Below are positions 1 through 8,677 of a DNA stretch of 64,000 bases, one piece after another. The stretch spans positions 21,621 through 85,620 of the forward strand of contig JAUYAO010000006.1 of NCBI GenBank assembly GCA_030692565.1. Reading direction: 5' to 3'. Made by a program: the position numbers and the translations under genes. Within the stretch, counting starts at the first letter, position 1, and each line of letters opens with the position of its first letter. This DNA is from Nitrospira sp. (GTDB lineage Bacteria; Nitrospirota; Nitrospiria; Nitrospirales; Nitrospiraceae). Below the pieces are notes generated by a model. It did not search any database. It saw only the letters and a program-made list of their open reading frames with translations, and was not told the origin of the DNA.

Positions 1-68
1 CCAAAACATCAATTCCCTTGGCAACCAGCCGATCGTTTCTTATGATGCCAGTGAGTTTGGGAGCACCG

Positions 69-449
69 ATGTCTCAGCCAACCGGACCGTCTAAGCGCAT
101 CATCGACCTGCGGAAACATCAGCGCATTGTCACGCCGTCGAGCGCGCTTTTTTCCTTCAGACAGCTTATCGTGCCGGCCCAACTCCTGGACGATGTCGAA
201 GGTGAAGGCGCCCTGATCGATCTTTCACTCGGAGGATGCCGTCTTCTCAGCGACACCCCGCTCGCCCTTGGTCAGGAATATCACCTGATTCTGCAGATCT
301 CCGTTGAACGCCCGCCCATTCCGGTCGAAGCCGCGGTCGTCCGCTGGACTGAAGACAATACCTACGGTCTCAAGTTCACCTCGATCGACACGCACGACGA
401 ATCTCTGCTCCGGGATCTCCTCATCGAGATCCGCCGGCCCATCAGCTAA
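69..449 (+). CDS. PilZ domain protein (putative c-di-GMP receptor)
   Basis: A 126-residue protein that is essentially one PilZ domain. The two c-di-GMP-binding signatures are visible: RxxxR at residues 15-19 (RKHQR) and DxSxxG at 51-56 (DLSLGG), so ligand binding is expected from the family. The frame is open to position 18, but ATG 69 has a GGGAG about six bases upstream and is preferred. No output domain is attached, so it would act through a partner protein. A second small PilZ protein lies at 35.5 kb and PilZ domains end the cellulose synthase at 21 kb, so c-di-GMP signalling recurs in the window. Target unknown. Confidence 0.88.
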   Translation: MSQPTGPSKRIIDLRKHQRIVTPSSALFSFRQLIVPAQLLDDVEGEGALIDLSLGGCRLLSDTPLALGQEYHLILQISVERPPIPVEAAVVRWTEDNTYGLKFTSIDTHDESLLRDLLIEIRRPIS

Positions 450-694
450 CTCGGCCCCTCGCCAGGACTGATCGCTCTCTCGCCTCAGACACGGGGTACG
501 CCCTGTCAATACGGAAAGAGGCTTCCCCCGCCAAAGCACGCACGTCAAGAATACACGCGTCGACCATCTCCGGACTCCGCCCTCACCGCTGACAGATCGG
601 ACACCTTACGACTCGATTCGACAATGGCCCCCTATCTATTAGAAAATGGGCCACACCTCACCGTGTCATGCCCTTCGGGCAAGGAGCCTCGCCT

Positions 695-1303
695 ATGAAC
701 CGGCCGGACGTCTCAGGAGAACAGCAGGCGCAAGAGCAGTTCGGCACGGCAAGTCGAGCGGCGGCCTTTCAGGCCAATCAAGTCCTGGATCATTTGAATG
801 GTCCGATGCAGCAGTTCGTTGCACGGCAGGAAATGGCCTTCATTGCCACGGCCAGCGCCAGCGGCGCATGTGACTGCTCCTTTCGCGCCGGCACCAGGGG
901 ATTCGTCGCCGTGCTGGACGAAAAGACGCTCGTCTATCCGGAATATCGAGGCAACGGCGTGCTGGCCAGTGTGGGCAACATTTTAGAGAACCCCCACATC
1001 GGCATAATCTTTCTCGATTACTATCTGACCACGATGGGCCTGCACGTCAACGGCAAGGCTCACGTCCTGACTCCGGGCGAGATGGAAAGCATGCCGCATC
1101 TCCCCCCAAGCATTCTCGAATCCATGCAGGTCAAAGGCGGCCGTCGACCGGAAGCCTGGATTCTGGTGAACGTCGAAGAAGCCTATGTCCATTGTTCCAA
1201 ACACGTGCCGCTCATGAAGCGCCTGGACAAACACATCGCCTGGGGCAGCGACGACGAGTTCGTCAAAGGCGGAGATTTCTTCAGGACGAAACCCATTACC
1301 TGA
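695..1303 (+). CDS. Pyridoxamine 5'-phosphate oxidase-related flavin split-barrel protein
   Basis: A 202-residue protein resembling the FMN-binding split-barrel (PNPOx-like) family, in particular members described only as pyridoxamine 5'-phosphate oxidase-related. The central part (residues about 37-130) has the expected alternating strands with an RGF-VLDE core, and the C-terminal part carries the WIL-V segment common in this group. The first ATG of the open frame is at 668, but ATG 695 has AAGGAG at 681-686 and is the better start. Residues for PNP oxidation are not demonstrable; a heme- or flavin-dependent reductase role is equally possible. It converges on the MOSC gene. Confidence 0.75.
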   Translation: MNRPDVSGEQQAQEQFGTASRAAAFQANQVLDHLNGPMQQFVARQEMAFIATASASGACDCSFRAGTRGFVAVLDEKTLVYPEYRGNGVLASVGNILENPHIGIIFLDYYLTTMGLHVNGKAHVLTPGEMESMPHLPPSILESMQVKGGRRPEAWILVNVEEAYVHCSKHVPLMKRLDKHIAWGSDDEFVKGGDFFRTKPIT

Positions 1304-1392
1304 CCGTAACGCTAGGACGCAATCCCATTTTCCAGCAACTACCTTCAGATATCAGGCTAAACTTGGCCCACCATAGTCAGACCGCTACAATC

Positions 1393-2208
1393 TTACTCCT
1401 CTAGGCGAACGACATCCCCCGCACGCACCGCCCCAGGTGTCACGACTGTTGCTAAGACACCCACGTTGCCGTGGTTATGCTGAACCGCCGTCCGCAGTAT
1501 CGCCAAGTCCTGAGGCAAGCCCTGTTGCGGCAAAGTCGTCATGACACATCGCGCACAGAAGCTGGTCACCGCCAAACGAACGTGAGAGCCAATCGTTACC
1601 ATTCGCCCTTTCCAATCGTTCTCTAGAAACATAGGGGGCGATGCCCCTGTATCAATGACCACATTGGGGCGAAATCGCCGTGCGTCAAAACGCCCATCCG
1701 GACAGTGCGACTGCAACGCGTGGAGCGTCGCCGTCGTCAAGAGATGAACCGGTGCCTCATCGAAGAAAGTCGTCGGAGGAATCTTTACCGTCGTCTCGCT
1801 GTCCCGTTCGGACAAGCCCTCCAGGTTAGGCGCATATTGCTCCAGCACCGGCTGCGCCGGCGGCACACTCGTGAGCCTGACCTTTCGTCCGAGCCGCTCA
1901 GACAGGACGACGTCCACATCTCGCATGGATTCCGTCATGACCTGTCCATCCGGAAACGTGATCTCTACACTCATTGAGGATCCAGCAATACAACGAGCCT
2001 GAAACGTAAACAGGGAGGGCCATCGGCGGGGATTCTTCGCACTTACCACATGACCCGTCTCTACGTCGATCAACGCATACTGGCGGTCGCCCTGCAGTCC
2101 TCGTTCCGTCACAGTGGCCGTTACCAACGGCTCTCCCAACATCGACTTCACGGGATACCGCCACAGCTCACGAACGGACCAACTCTCTGCCCCCTTCTCA
2201 ACCTGCAC
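1393..2208 (-). CDS. MOSC domain protein, mARC/YcbX-like molybdenum reductase
   Basis: A 271-residue protein with an N-terminal MOSC_N beta barrel (WRYPVKSM near residues 16-23) and a C-terminal MOSC domain. The segment RFRPNVV (178-184) followed by FCARCVMTT (217-225) is the signature of mARC/YcbX proteins, in which the RCxxT cysteine (C221 here) binds the molybdenum of the cofactor. Such enzymes reduce N-hydroxylated compounds, and some act on nitrite (family knowledge). It is shorter than E. coli YcbX because it has no ferredoxin domain, so it needs an external electron donor. The start is GTG 2208, with GGAGG just upstream. It is the last gene of a minus-strand run with two globins. Confidence 0.82.
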   Translation of the reverse strand: MQVEKGAESWSVRELWRYPVKSMLGEPLVTATVTERGLQGDRQYALIDVETGHVVSAKNPRRWPSLFTFQARCIAGSSMSVEITFPDGQVMTESMRDVDVVLSERLGRKVRLTSVPPAQPVLEQYAPNLEGLSERDSETTVKIPPTTFFDEAPVHLLTTATLHALQSHCPDGRFDARRFRPNVVIDTGASPPMFLENDWKGRMVTIGSHVRLAVTSFCARCVMTTLPQQGLPQDLAILRTAVQHNHGNVGVLATVVTPGAVRAGDVVRLEE

Positions 2209-2311
2209 AATTGCCTCCTATCGCCTAAACACTATAGAACCCAGCCGAATAGCGCCCCCCTCACAACTTCGGCGCTATTCGGAAAGGAAATCTCTCGACA
2301 CACTCACACGA

Positions 2312-2908
2312 CTAGTAGTCGCCTTCTTTCACATAGGGATGACTCCAGAGAATCACCTGCAACAGCACGGACTTGATCCACGCTTGATGCATCGCGTCCA
2401 CCTCGGCCTGACTATGCCCCTGTTTGGCCAGAAAGGGCCGAAGTGTGGCCGTCACGGGATACAGCAATGCCGGAATATACCGAAAGGGAATGTGCGGAAC
2501 AGCGGCGACCTTGTCCGTCGCATTTTTGCCGATACGGTGATGGCGGCGGCCGATCTCGAACTGATAGTCCAGCCAAGCCTGGTCATATTGAGCGCCGGCC
2601 GTATCCAGAATCCACTGACCAAATCGCTTTCGCACAGCTCCTAAGTAGTCCGTATCCGGCTGGCCATCCGACACCCGGGTAAACGTCTGCACCAAGTGAG
2701 GATTCGATCCGACAAAGCCGTACCATACGTCGAGGATGGCTTCTACCTCTCCCTGCACCACAGCTTTCGACTGTTGCAGCGCTTTCACATCCTCATCCGT
2801 AAACAGTACCGTTTTCTTCAACAACTCAAATTCCTCCAACGAGATCGATGCGCGCGGCAAGGCTGCCGTGCCATATGTGTATCCGGGAATCGCCGGTCTG
2901 CTGCTCAT
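2312..2908 (-). CDS. Protoglobin
   Basis: A 198-residue single-domain heme protein that is strikingly like the Methanosarcina protoglobin over its whole length: IPGYTYG near the N-terminus, VWYGFVGS (61-68), AVRKRFGQWILDT (91-103), YDQAWLDYQFEIG and the RRHHR segment (121-125) that includes the proximal histidine. Protoglobins bind O2, CO and NO; their physiological role is unsettled. No output domain such as GGDEF or MCP follows, so this is a free globin, not a sensor fusion. It lies 144 bp downstream of the exported truncated haemoglobin, with a hairpin between them, and upstream of the MOSC gene. Confidence 0.93.
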   Translation of the reverse strand: MSSRPAIPGYTYGTAALPRASISLEEFELLKKTVLFTDEDVKALQQSKAVVQGEVEAILDVWYGFVGSNPHLVQTFTRVSDGQPDTDYLGAVRKRFGQWILDTAGAQYDQAWLDYQFEIGRRHHRIGKNATDKVAAVPHIPFRYIPALLYPVTATLRPFLAKQGHSQAEVDAMHQAWIKSVLLQVILWSHPYVKEGDY

Positions 2909-3007
2909 CGTCTGCCTCCCTGTGTTTGTATCTTAGGATTGTGCTCGCGCTGACTATCGTTTGATTGAGACCATGAACTTTGACGCACGCAACAACATTA
3001 CGAAGCA

Positions 3008-3049
3008 CTCAGGTGCAGGAGATCTCGCGGTGATCTCCCGCACCTTGAG
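3008..3049 (-). terminator. Hairpin after the truncated haemoglobin gene
   Basis: A long near-perfect inverted repeat (about 17-bp arms, GGTGC-GGAGATC against GATCTCC-GCACC, loop about 7 nt) begins three bases past the truncated haemoglobin stop codon. There is no clear T tract, so it may be a partial terminator or an mRNA 3'-end stabiliser that sets different expression levels for the two globins. Confidence 0.6.
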
Positions 3050-3052
3050 GCA

Positions 3053-3496
3053 TTACTTCTTTTCGACGATATCGCTCTTCATCGGGCCGAGGACGCCCAG
3101 CAATTCATCTTTCTCCGTCTTGCCGACCTTGTGGTGATCCAGCGCGGCCACCAGATCTTCCACCAGCGCACCGAAGGCCGCATCGGTCACACCCATGCCG
3201 GCATGCGTCTGCGTCATCGTGCGACCGCTGTACTTGCAAGGCCCGCCGCTCGCTTCGCAGATCTGATTGACGAGATGCATCTTGAGCTTCGTGAGATCCG
3301 TACTCGTGAAATATCCGTTGATCCGCTTATCGCCTCCGACATTCCCCACAAACGTCTCGACCACCGCCGTGATCGCGCCCTTGCCCCCCAACCGGTCATA
3401 GAGCGACTTGCCTTGAGCTGGGTTCCCCGCGCAGACCGCCCCCGCCATCAGCACCACACTCAAGACCGCCATACTCATCACACTCTGCATCTTCAT
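3053..3496 (-). CDS. Exported group 1 truncated haemoglobin
   Basis: A 147-residue protein with an N-terminal signal peptide (about residues 1-23, hydrophobic core followed by VCAG) and a truncated-globin domain starting at SLYDRLGG (31-38). The helix motif with the proximal histidine is in THAGMGVTD (H98), as in group I trHbs. The export signal is unusual: most trHbs are cytoplasmic. A periplasmic position would suit NO or O2 handling near the respiratory chain (inference). Two extra cysteines (C80, C87) in the E-F region could form a disulfide in the periplasm. The gene lies 33 bp downstream of the MarR regulator. Confidence 0.9.
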   Translation of the reverse strand: MKMQSVMSMAVLSVVLMAGAVCAGNPAQGKSLYDRLGGKGAITAVVETFVGNVGGDKRINGYFTSTDLTKLKMHLVNQICEASGGPCKYSGRTMTQTHAGMGVTDAAFGALVEDLVAALDHHKVGKTEKDELLGVLGPMKSDIVEKK

Positions 3497-3529
3497 CGCA
3501 CACCTCCAGTATTGATTAATAAATAGGGC

Positions 3530-4198
3530 TTACCGCCCCTCCCCACCACTCACGAACGCCTGCCACCGACGCAGTTGATCGGCTTCTCGCCCTGGAACAA
3601 AGTCAGGACAATCGATCCGCAATTGCCCCTCGCCCATCGGCTTATTCACCAGTCCGCAATGGTGCGGCCTGGCGGCATCGGCATGGACATAGGGTTGAAA
3701 ATAGGCGCACCCTGCGCACATCCTCGCGACCGAAATCACCCCCTGGCCCTGCAGCGAATGAATCACCTTGGTGAGCCCTCGCAGGAATATCGCCTGCTCG
3801 TCCGGCGTGAGACTTTTGACGCCGGCATCGACGACCTCAGTCCATCCCCTTGTCTCGCGGACTTCGCGTCGCCCCGCTGCCGTGAGCGTCAGCACGAGCG
3901 CCCGCTGGTCTTCCGCCAAACGTTCTTTCTTGACCAACTGCTTCTCGACAAGCGTGATGACGGCATCGCTCGCTGTCGCCGCCGACAGGCACAGTGCGGA
4001 CGCCACGTCGTTCAGCCGAACTGATTGGCCGTCCCGTTCCTCCAAGAGGACCAGGATTTGCCCCTGTGTCGGAGTGAGCTTACGCGCCGTGCCACCCTCC
4101 CAAGCCTGGCTTCGCAATGCAGCGGCGACTTTGGTCAGGCCCGCCGTAATATGATCAACTATGGTCTTTTCACCGTGCATCGGAAGGCGTTTCCCCAT
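3530..4198 (-). CDS. MarR-type regulator with C-terminal four-cysteine module
   Basis: A 222-residue regulator. Residues about 15-150 form a MarR winged helix (LTPTQGQILVLLEE, recognition-helix region SAATASDAVITLVEK, wing KERLAEDQRALVL). A C-terminal module of about 60 residues carries CxxC at 161-164 plus C181 and C197 with PHHC and DCPDF motifs, a pattern I know from uncharacterised MarR proteins of proteobacteria; it could bind Zn or an Fe-S cluster. The open frame extends further upstream, but ATG 4198 has AAGGAG six bases before it, overlapping the DUF2024 stop codon, so the two genes are translationally coupled. It probably controls its own operon through the inverted repeat at 4501-4530. 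Confidence 0.87.
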   Translation of the reverse strand: MGKRLPMHGEKTIVDHITAGLTKVAAALRSQAWEGGTARKLTPTQGQILVLLEERDGQSVRLNDVASALCLSAATASDAVITLVEKQLVKKERLAEDQRALVLTLTAAGRREVRETRGWTEVVDAGVKSLTPDEQAIFLRGLTKVIHSLQGQGVISVARMCAGCAYFQPYVHADAARPHHCGLVNKPMGEGQLRIDCPDFVPGREADQLRRWQAFVSGGEGR

Positions 4199-4209
4199 TG
4201 GACGCTCCT

Positions 4210-4464
4210 TTACGCAGATAAGGACACAATGAATCCGCCGGTTTGCCGGAACTCCTTCTGCTGATGCTCCGTAAACATGACCAAGGGCTCCTGGTGGCAG
4301 AACCGGCACTCCTCCGCCGTGACCGCAACCGCCGCATACCCCTGGGCCGCCACATACTCATTCGCCAATCTGAGAGCCGTCGCCTGATCCCCCGTCATAA
4401 CGTCAAAGTGCAGGGTCTTTCCCGGCACCTCCACCCACGTATCGAACACCTTCACCGTATCCAT
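4210..4464 (-). CDS. DUF2024 family protein
   Basis: An 84-residue protein with the DUF2024 pattern: VFDTWVEV at the N-terminus, LHFDVMTG, then TAEECRFCHQE (residues 49-59) with a CxxC-H cluster and a C-terminal GGFIVSL. Function is unknown; the CRFCH cluster suggests metal or redox sensitivity. It is the first gene of the run DUF2024 > MarR > truncated haemoglobin > protoglobin > MOSC. GGAAAGGAG precedes the ATG. Its TAA stop lies inside the Shine-Dalgarno sequence of the MarR gene. Confidence 0.8.
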   Translation of the reverse strand: MDTVKVFDTWVEVPGKTLHFDVMTGDQATALRLANEYVAAQGYAAVAVTAEECRFCHQEPLVMFTEHQQKEFRQTGGFIVSLSA

Positions 4465-4500
4465 CCCTAGCTCCTTTCCAATAACACTTGCCTACTATTA

Positions 4501-4530
4501 AGGACTCCTGATTATATAGCAAGGAGTCCT
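4501..4530 (-). promoter_or_regulatory. Operator-like inverted repeat upstream of DUF2024-MarR
   Basis: AGGACTCCT and AGGAGTCCT form a perfect 9-bp inverted repeat with a 12-bp A/T-rich spacer, so the half-site centres are about two helical turns apart, as for MarR dimers. The repeat covers the -10 region of the predicted promoter, so a bound repressor would block polymerase. Autoregulation by the adjacent MarR is inferred. Confidence 0.7.
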
Positions 4531-4542
4531 ACCGTGCGTCAA
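4511..4542 (-). promoter_or_regulatory. Sigma-70-like promoter of the DUF2024-MarR-globin run
   Basis: On the minus strand TTGACG (4537-4542) is followed 18 bases later by TATATA (4513-4518), which continues as TATATAAT (TATAAT at 4511-4516 would give a 20-bp spacer). It lies about 50 bases upstream of the DUF2024 start and overlaps the operator-like repeat. Confidence 0.65.
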
Positions 4543-4884
4543 TCCCCCCTCTTATGTGGGGACATGAAACGAATCGCACGGCCTGCCGCCGCAGCCCTGC
4601 TACTTGATCGATGATGGAAATGAACCTTACGTGAAGAGGAGGCGCGGCAATCCTGCCCAACACCATGACGAGCCCGGATCGCTTCTGAACCTCACCCCTG
4701 CGGCAACGCTACGAGCCGATGAGTAGGAAAGATCGACCGTGAGGAGAGGCTTGCAATGAGAACACAACGGAGCAATACGCAGTTTCTACTTGAAAGCAAC
4801 CGATGGGGGGACCTGCCACCGTGCTGACAGGCCCCCGCCACGGCCGTCTCCACTTCGATCGACGGCCGATTCCGGACAATCAGA
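4543..4884. other. Intergenic stretch with no recognised gene
   Basis: This gap separates the tex stop codon from the DUF2024 promoter. Short open frames here have no ribosome-binding site and no recognisable domain. I see no convincing terminator after tex. Confidence 0.6.
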
Positions 4885-7308
4885 CTATGACGACTTCTGC
4901 TTGGCGCGCGCTAAGGCTAATGCCATGGCCATCGTCCCACCGGGCGGTGGCTGCCGATCCACAGGACGTTGAGCCATTGGCTGGCGCCGCCCCTGCGACT
5001 CGGGCGGCACGCCCGCACCGGCCTCGCCCGATGACGGACGCGAAGAAGCCGCACTCCCTGGCGCGTCATCGAGACGCATCGTCAAGGAGATGCGCTGACG
5101 CTTCACGTCAACCTCCATCACCTTCACCTTGACGATTTGACCCGGCTTCACCACCTCATGCGGATCCTTGACGAACGTGTTGGCCAGCGCCGACACATGC
5201 ACAAGCCCGTCCTGATGGACACCGACATCGACGAAGGCCCCAAACGCCGCCACGTTCGTCACGACGCCTTCGAGCACCATACCCGGATGCAAGTCGGTCA
5301 AAGACTCGACGCCTTCTTGGAATGTGGCCGTCTTGAACTCCGGGCGCGGATCGCGACCGGGCTTTTCCAGCTCCGTCAGGATATCGCGCACGGTCGGCAC
5401 GCCGAACTTCTCATCGGTAAATTCAGCCGGCGACAACCCTTTCAACAACGCCGGCTGCCCCATGACCTCCGTAATGCCTTTGCCGACACGCGCGAGAATG
5501 CGCTCGACCACCGGATAGGCCTCCGGATGGACCGACGAGCGATCCAAGGGATTGTCGCCGTCGTTGATCCGCAAGAATCCGGCTGCTTGCTCAAACGTCT
5601 TCTCGCCCAACCGAGGCACCTTGCGCATCGTGATGCGGTTCCGGAACGGCCCATTGGCATCGCGGTATTCGACGATATGCTTTGCCAACAGCTGATTCAG
5701 ACCGGACACCCGCGCCAGAAGCGGAACCGACGCGGTATTGACGTCGACTCCGACGGCGTTCACGCAATCTTCCACCGTCGCATCGAGCGAGCGCGCCAGC
5801 AAGTGCTGATTGACATCATGCTGATACTGACCGACGCCGATCGCTTTCGGCTCAATCTTCACCAATTCGGCCAGCGGATCTTGCAGACGACGGGCAATGG
5901 AGACGGCACCCCGCAAACTTACATCCAACGCAGGAAACTCGGCCGCGGCAAACGCCGACGCAGAATAGACCGAGGCCCCGGCTTCACTGACGACAATCTT
6001 CGCCAGTTTCTGCTCCGGCTTCTTCGTCGCAATCAGCTTCACCAACTCCGTCGCCAGCTTATCGGACTCGCGGCTGGCCGTGCCGTTCCCGATCGATATC
6101 AGCTCCACTCCGTGCTGCAGCACCAATCGCCCCAGCGTCGCCAACGACTCTTGCCACTCATTGCGCGGCTGGTGCGGATAGATCGTCGCCGTTTCCAGCA
6201 GCTTGCCTGTGGCATCGACGACCGCCACCTTGCAACCGGTCCGAAGCCCTGGATCGAGACCCAGCACGGCCTTCGGACCGGCGGGCGCCGCCAACAGCAG
6301 TTCATGCAAGTTGCGGCCGAAGATTCTGATCGCTTCCGCTTCCGCCGCTTCACGCAGCTGCAACAATAATTCCGTACTGAGATGCAGATGAATTTTCACG
6401 CGCCAGGTCCAGCGACAGACATCGGCCAGCCACTTGTCGGCGGGCCGGCCGCGATCCGCGATCCCGACATGCCCCGCGATCATCGCGGCACAGGGATGCG
6501 GCACCATCGCCTCCAGCTGCTCACTGAGCCCCAGCTCAACCTTCAAGACGCCTAACCCCCAGCCGCGAAACAGGGCGAGCGCACGATGGGATGGAATCGT
6601 GCGGATTGTCTCGGAGTAGGCATAGTAGTCGCGAAATTTTTCTTCCTCCGCCGTCTCTTTCCCCTTCACCACGGTCGAGGTGACGTAGCCCTGCTCCCAG
6701 AGCCTCGTCCGAAGCGCCGCCAGCAACTCGGCGGTCTCCGCAAAGCGCTCGACCAGAATGTCACGGGCCCCTTCGCGCGCCGCCTTCGCATCGGGGACAT
6801 TGATCGCCTCAACCCCGTCGCTAGCCGGCTTGACGATCACGTACTTGACGGCTTCCTGTTCGGGATCCAGCATGGGATTTGCGAGCAACGCATCGGCCAA
6901 CGGCTCCAACCCAGCCTCGCGGGCGATCTGCGCGCGTGTGCGCCGCTTGGGCTTGTACGGCAGATATAAATCTTCGAGCGTCTGTTTGGTCGCCGCCGAT
7001 TCGATCGTCCCCCGCAAGTCCTGTGTCAGCTTCCCCTGCTCCTCGATCGACGCCAGAATCGTCGCCCGCCGCTCTTCCAACTCGCGCAGATAGCGCAACC
7101 GTTCTTCCAGCGTGCGGAGATGTGTGTCGTCTAAATTTCCCGTGGCTTCTTTCCGATAACGCGCCACGAACGGCACAGTCGAACCTTCATCAAGCAATGC
7201 CACCGCTGCGGCCACCTGATGGGCGCCGACGCTGAGCTCTGTCGCAATGAGGCGAACAATCTTTTCCTGAGCTGAATCCGACACAACGACCTTGGGTGAA
7301 GAAGCCAT
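4885..7308 (-). CDS. tex: Tex family transcription accessory protein
   Basis: An 807-residue homologue of Tex/YhgF, a nucleic-acid-binding protein of the cytoplasm needed for toxin gene expression in some pathogens and of uncertain role elsewhere. Domain order is the expected one: N-terminal helical region, YqgF-like RNase H fold ([18 protein letters not shown]), helix-hairpin-helix region ([18 protein letters not shown]) and an S1 RNA-binding domain near residues 660-730 ([21 protein letters not shown]). About 60 residues rich in Pro, Gly, Arg and Gln follow the S1 domain and are not typical. No strong Shine-Dalgarno is seen. It stands alone, flanked by a repeat element. Confidence 0.95.
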   Translation of the reverse strand: MASSPKVVVSDSAQEKIVRLIATELSVGAHQVAAAVALLDEGSTVPFVARYRKEATGNLDDTHLRTLEERLRYLRELEERRATILASIEEQGKLTQDLRGTIESAATKQTLEDLYLPYKPKRRTRAQIAREAGLEPLADALLANPMLDPEQEAVKYVIVKPASDGVEAINVPDAKAAREGARDILVERFAETAELLAALRTRLWEQGYVTSTVVKGKETAEEEKFRDYYAYSETIRTIPSHRALALFRGWGLGVLKVELGLSEQLEAMVPHPCAAMIAGHVGIADRGRPADKWLADVCRWTWRVKIHLHLSTELLLQLREAAEAEAIRIFGRNLHELLLAAPAGPKAVLGLDPGLRTGCKVAVVDATGKLLETATIYPHQPRNEWQESLATLGRLVLQHGVELISIGNGTASRESDKLATELVKLIATKKPEQKLAKIVVSEAGASVYSASAFAAAEFPALDVSLRGAVSIARRLQDPLAELVKIEPKAIGVGQYQHDVNQHLLARSLDATVEDCVNAVGVDVNTASVPLLARVSGLNQLLAKHIVEYRDANGPFRNRITMRKVPRLGEKTFEQAAGFLRINDGDNPLDRSSVHPEAYPVVERILARVGKGITEVMGQPALLKGLSPAEFTDEKFGVPTVRDILTELEKPGRDPRPEFKTATFQEGVESLTDLHPGMVLEGVVTNVAAFGAFVDVGVHQDGLVHVSALANTFVKDPHEVVKPGQIVKVKVMEVDVKRQRISLTMRLDDAPGSAASSRPSSGEAGAGVPPESQGRRQPMAQRPVDRQPPPGGTMAMALALARAKQKSS

Positions 7309-7789
7309 AGAAATGTACGCCGGCGCTTTCCGGAAGCGGTCTGATTGAGAAGCCCCTCAGGCCCCAATCACGCGCGCGTTCCTCTGTCTGATGGTGGATG
7401 AAAAATCGAGTGTATAGCAGGATGCTCAAAAAGTCCGTTCAGCAAGGCCGCAGCGAGTGAAGAGCCGAGGAGGTACATACCAAGCTTCGCTTGACCCGCT
7501 CGCTTCTATCACATGCGAGCGGATAGGCCCTTCGCCTCAAGTCGACTCTTGTATACGGTGAGCCTCTGAGTGAAGCGAGAACCCCGCTGGCGGACTTTTT
7601 CAGCATCCTGCCGGGCGCGAATCTATCAGATGCCTTCCCTCGCGGCAACTTATCAGGCAGGCCCTCTGATCAGCGATCAGCCCCCCACAGACTCCCCCTC
7701 CAGCAGGCCCTGAGTACCGCTTACACGGTAGATCTCTACGCCCTAACTCCGCTACACTCGCCCAAAAGAGAACCTGTCAGGGGAATCGC
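7309..7789. other. Intergenic stretch holding a palindromic repeat element
   Basis: Between tex and the divergently read DnaJ-ERCC4 gene. Apart from the repeat at 7417-7611 I see no gene. A minus-strand frame at 7439-7648 is only the translation of the repeat. Confidence 0.6.
7417..7611. repeat. MITE-like palindromic repeat with 21-bp terminal inverted repeats
   Basis: The ends GCAGGATGCTCAAAAAGTCC (from 7417) and GGACTTTTTCAGCATCCTGC (to 7611) are inverted copies that match at 20 of 21 positions. Inside are an 8-bp hairpin CCGCTCGC/GCGAGCGG (7496-7522) and partly complementary flanks, so the whole 195 bp can fold into a long imperfect cruciform. It has no coding capacity, which fits a non-autonomous miniature element. 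A clear target-site duplication is not visible. Confidence 0.75.
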
Positions 7790-8659
7790 ATGCTCACGTA
7801 CTATCAAGTGCTCGAACTATCGCCGACGGCCACCAGCGAAGACATTAAAAAGGCCTGGCACGAACAACTCCAAGTCTGGCATCCGGATCGATTCACCCAT
7901 GCGCCGGTCCTGCAGCGCAAAGCCGAAGCCCGCACGACCTTAATCAATCAGGCGTATCAAACGCTCAACGACCCGACCTCTCGCCAGCGCTACGACGCCA
8001 CGACCAGTTCCACGCCCGTACGCCCGCACACCACCGCCTCCCCGACTCCCCCACCGCGCGCGCCGACCTCTGTGCACCCGCAAACGCCGCCGCCCCGATC
8101 GCGCAGCGAACAACGCGGACCGCACCTTCCGATCATGCTGTCTCGAAAGAATCAGCCCAAAATCGCGGTGCCGGCCATTCACATCCTCGTCGACACCCGC
8201 GAACACATGCCCTACATCTTCTCCGGCCTAAGCAGAATTGCCGGCACCAGCCGCCAAACCCTCCAAGCCGGCGACTACGCCATTGCCGAAGCGCCGGACA
8301 TCTTTCGTGTCGAACGGAAGCGCGCGGAGGAACTCAATACGATTTTCTCCAACCCCTCGGAAAACCGGCAGCGATTCATGCGCGAGCTGGAACCGCTCCT
8401 CACGATCCCTCATCGTTTCCTGGTGATTGAAGGCGCGCTTTTTCAGCGCCTCGCCAGCGGACGCCTCGGCCAGTATCACAAGAACGGCTTGCTCGATTTT
8501 CTGGATGCGCTGACCGCGCGCTTTGGGCTGCAGATTATTTATGCGGAGCATCGAGACGAGGCGGAAGAGCGCGTCGCCAACCTCGCGACACTGCACTATG
8601 CCTATTACTACGCTGAGCAGGAAGGGCTCGGGCGCTACCTGGCCGACAACGACGTCTGA
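7790..8659 (+). CDS. DnaJ domain-ERCC4 nuclease domain fusion protein
   Basis: A 289-residue fusion. Residues 1-70 are a J domain with the HPD motif at 31-33, able in principle to stimulate an Hsp70. A Pro/Thr/Ser-rich linker runs to about 125. Residues 130-270 match an ERCC4-type (XPF/Mus81-like) nuclease: DTRE at 136-139, GDY at 162-164 and VERK at 175-178, with Glu182 where the family ERKxxxD motif has Asp. No helix-hairpin-helix DNA-binding domain is present. The combination suggests DNA cleavage or repair steered by a DnaK partner, but this is inference. An AGGGGA ribosome-binding site precedes the ATG. The gene is monocistronic, convergent with trmL. Confidence 0.85.
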   Translation: MLTYYQVLELSPTATSEDIKKAWHEQLQVWHPDRFTHAPVLQRKAEARTTLINQAYQTLNDPTSRQRYDATTSSTPVRPHTTASPTPPPRAPTSVHPQTPPPRSRSEQRGPHLPIMLSRKNQPKIAVPAIHILVDTREHMPYIFSGLSRIAGTSRQTLQAGDYAIAEAPDIFRVERKRAEELNTIFSNPSENRQRFMRELEPLLTIPHRFLVIEGALFQRLASGRLGQYHKNGLLDFLDALTARFGLQIIYAEHRDEAEERVANLATLHYAYYYAEQEGLGRYLADNDV

Positions 8660-8677
8660 CAGACACCCTCGCCCTGA

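Noticed and set aside
225..548. Minus-strand open frame over the PilZ gene
   Set aside because: Antisense shadow of a strongly supported gene; no ribosome-binding site or domain.
4803..5132. Plus-strand frame of about 109 residues over the tex 3' end
   Set aside because: Proline- and arginine-rich, low-complexity, overlaps the Tex coding region; a GC-rich shadow.
5137..6369. A 410-residue plus-strand frame antisense to tex
   Set aside because: Long antisense frame in high-GC DNA; composition (Arg/His/Gln/Leu-rich) is that of a mirror frame and tex is clearly the real gene.
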